Source of the DNA: Zygnema cylindricum
Taxonomy: Eukaryota; Streptophyta; Zygnematophyceae; Zygnematales; Zygnemataceae
Length of the DNA stretch: 18,049 nucleotides
Reading direction: 5' to 3'
NCBI GenBank assembly: GCA_037447655.1
Contig: JBBHKE010003010.1
Span: forward strand, 1-18,049
Shown here: one piece after another, positions 17,410 to 18,049 of the stretch
Position numbering within the stretch: position 1 is the stretch's first letter
Layout: every line of letters begins with the position of its first letter
Translations under genes and position numbers: made by a program
Notes under the pieces: model-generated
Told to the model about the DNA's origin: nothing
Seen by the model: the letters and a program-made list of their open reading frames with translations, nothing else
Databases searched by the model: none

Positions 17410-17789
17410 CTTTCAGACAGGCAGATATCAAATCCAACAAAAACCACCAAAATATATTTGTTGAATACTGTCTTGTGACACCTCTTTCACCATCCATTAA
17501 CATCCGAGATTCGCAGCCCCTACTTATTTTAAATTTTCAGCGACAAGATAAGAACAACGACAAAATCGACAAAACAAGAACGTACAAAGTGTACATTCAC
17601 GATATTTTAATTTGTGGGTCGTCGAACAGATTTGTGTTTCAAAACTTGTGCTTTTGGAATCGTTAATTGTATTCGTCCTCAGAAGTGGTTCCAATCTAAA
17701 TAAAGCATGTAGGCGATAGATCGCTTCGTGACACGACGTGATTGTTGGATTTCCTATAAATCTAGGATTTGGCATGTCCCACACTTGGG

Positions 17790-17793
17790 AAAA
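17790..17793 (-). terminator. T4 run: possible Pol III terminator
   Basis: Four T residues on the minus strand begin 2 nt past the end of the tRNA-like sequence, the usual place for a Pol III stop. Four T is near the minimum length for termination. Confidence 0.45.
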
Positions 17794-17795
17794 TT

Positions 17796-17866
17796 GAGTC
17801 GGCGAGGGTTCGAACCTGGGACCTTTCACTTTAGCTGCGAACGCACTACCACTGTGCCACCAGCTC
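17796..17866 (-). tRNA. tRNA-like sequence in the TRIM LTR (probably not a functional tRNA)
   Basis: These 71 nt fold as a cloverleaf. The acceptor stem GAGCTGG/CCGACTC pairs at 6 of 7 positions, counting one G-U. The D arm is GCAC-AGTGGTA-GTGC (4 of 4). The anticodon arm is TTCGC-AGCTAAA-GTGAA (5 of 5, with one G-U). A 5-nt variable loop follows, and the T arm is CCAGG-TTCGAAC-CCTCG (4 of 5). The A box (GGCACAGTGGTAGTGCG, near 17842-17859) and B box (GGTTCGAACCC, 17806-17816) are near consensus, and T4 follows. Oddities are G instead of the universal T at position 33 and mismatches C-A (acceptor) and C-C (T arm). The anticodon position reads CTA. It is more likely a tRNA-derived Pol III promoter or SINE head than a translating tRNA. 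Confidence 0.65.
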
Positions 17867-17970
17867 GATATAAAGACTGGTGGGTCCGTACCAGATTATT
17901 ACAGGCAGCTCGAGTATGGATATTCCATATTCTACCCCGTATTGGACAGGCTTCACGTACCAATCCAACA

Positions 17971-17981
17971 CCCCCCCTCAC
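17971..17981 (-). other. Polypurine tract of the TRIM
   Basis: On the minus strand TGAGGGGGGG ends exactly where the 3' LTR starts (TGTTGG). It would prime plus-strand DNA. Confidence 0.75.
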
Positions 17982-18014
17982 GGGAAAGCCGGTCAAACCA
18001 TCCGCAATCCCGCT

Positions 18015-18027
18015 GGCTCCGATACCA
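18015..18027 (-). other. Primer-binding site of the TRIM (initiator tRNA-Met 3' end)
   Basis: TGGTATCGGAGCC on the minus strand touches the 5' LTR. It is complementary to the 3' end of plant initiator tRNA-Met, with one A-to-G change from TGGTATCAGAGCC that still allows a G-U pair. This is the usual plant copia/TRIM site, unlike the anticodon-arm sites of elements C and D. Confidence 0.85.
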
Positions 18028-18049
18028 TGTTGGATTTCCTAGAAATCCG
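18028..18049 (-). repeat. 5' LTR of the TRIM, truncated by the window edge
   Basis: It starts tgttggatttccta on the plus strand, like 17743. It contains the short palindrome ggatttc/gaaatcc. Confidence 0.75.

Larger units (their letters stand above)
15956..17742. other. Intergenic DNA, no gene recognised
   Basis: It is AT-rich with many short homopolymer runs. No open frame exceeds about 110 codons and none resembles a known protein. I see a TGACGTCA palindrome near 16299-16306, several ACGT-core motifs (for example cacgtgg near 17340 and cacgtacc near 17353), and the plant-intergenic-like phrase aatctaacggtc near 16887. Imperfect direct repeats gaggagagtagctacgcata and gaggagactagccacacaat lie near 17270 and 17301. 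Inverted repeats are listed separately. This may be the far upstream region of a gene outside the window, or decayed transposon DNA. Confidence 0.5.
17743..17970 (-). repeat. 3' LTR of the TRIM
   Basis: It spans 228 bp and is bounded by TG and CA on either strand. It contains the tRNA-like gene (17796-17866), and a TATA-like run (TTTATATC) lies directly before that gene in the same direction. Confidence 0.82.
17743..18049 (-). mobile_element. TRIM-type miniature LTR retrotransposon (partial)
   Basis: Reading right to left, the 5' LTR end (18028-18049, cut by the window edge, ending CAACA) is followed at once by the primer-binding site TGGTATCGGAGCC, 29 bp of spacer, a purine run GTGAGGGGGGG, and a 228-bp 3' LTR (17743-17970) starting TGTTGGATTG and ending CAACA. 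The internal region is only 57 bp (17971-18027) and codes for nothing, so the element depends on other retrotransposons. The terminal 22 bp of the two LTRs match at 19 positions. The left flank gtgat (17738-17742) should reappear beyond the right LTR. The LTR carries a tRNA-like gene. Confidence 0.85.

Noticed and set aside
17325-17666. 113-codon plus-strand open frame and the overlapping 101-codon minus-strand frame (17524-17829)
   Set aside because: They overlap each other on opposite strands, show no domain, and one runs into the TRIM LTR.
1-18049. CRISPR array, prokaryotic operon, rRNA or integron features
   Set aside because: No regularly spaced repeats with unique spacers, no bacterial gene layout and no rRNA-like conserved blocks; all coding signal is copia-type.

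Overview
This is a gene-poor, repeat-rich stretch of a eukaryotic nuclear genome, most likely a plant. I see no host protein-coding gene. Almost everything to position 14,928 belongs to four Ty1/copia-type LTR retrotransposons, all broken. The right end carries a miniature LTR element (TRIM). The plant assignment is an inference. It rests on a 15-nt primer-binding site that matches the plant initiator tRNA-Met anticodon arm better than the animal one, a second priming site matching the 3' end of the same tRNA, and G-box-like motifs (CACGTG).

Layout. Positions 1-1789: the 5' part of minus-strand copia element A (protease edge, gag, truncated 5' LTR). It abuts and probably inserted into element B, a plus-strand copia of another family of which RNase H (1790-2249), a polypurine tract and the 3' LTR (about 2314-2803) remain. 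Positions 2933-14923: plus-strand element C, with 677/678-bp LTRs and a one-mismatch 5-bp target duplication (cttag/tttag). Nested in its pol gene, between integrase and reverse transcriptase, is minus-strand element D (5999-12458; LTRs 1054/1055 bp; perfect target duplication cacgg). Without D, element C would be about 5.5 kb. Positions 14929-17742 are non-coding DNA with a tandem duplication of about 315 bp and several perfect inverted repeats. From 17743 to the window edge is a minus-strand TRIM: 3' LTR of 228 bp, an internal region of only 57 bp (polypurine tract plus primer-binding site), and the first 22 bases of the other LTR.

How the parts work. C and D have the copia order gag, protease, integrase, reverse transcriptase, RNase H. 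Both carry in-frame stops and several frameshifts, many at homopolymer runs. C has also lost a catalytic Asp of its RT (YVDG). D keeps its visible catalytic motifs. Neither looks autonomous.

Most interesting points: (1) the TRIM LTR contains a nearly complete tRNA cloverleaf with A box, B box and a T4 Pol III terminator, analogous to the 5S gene in Cassandra TRIMs; (2) C and D appear to be primed by an internal (anticodon-arm) fragment of initiator tRNA-Met; (3) in both, the gag start codon lies inside the LTR, so the primer-binding site is translated; (4) Pol III A-box-like motifs recur in the LTRs of several of these families.
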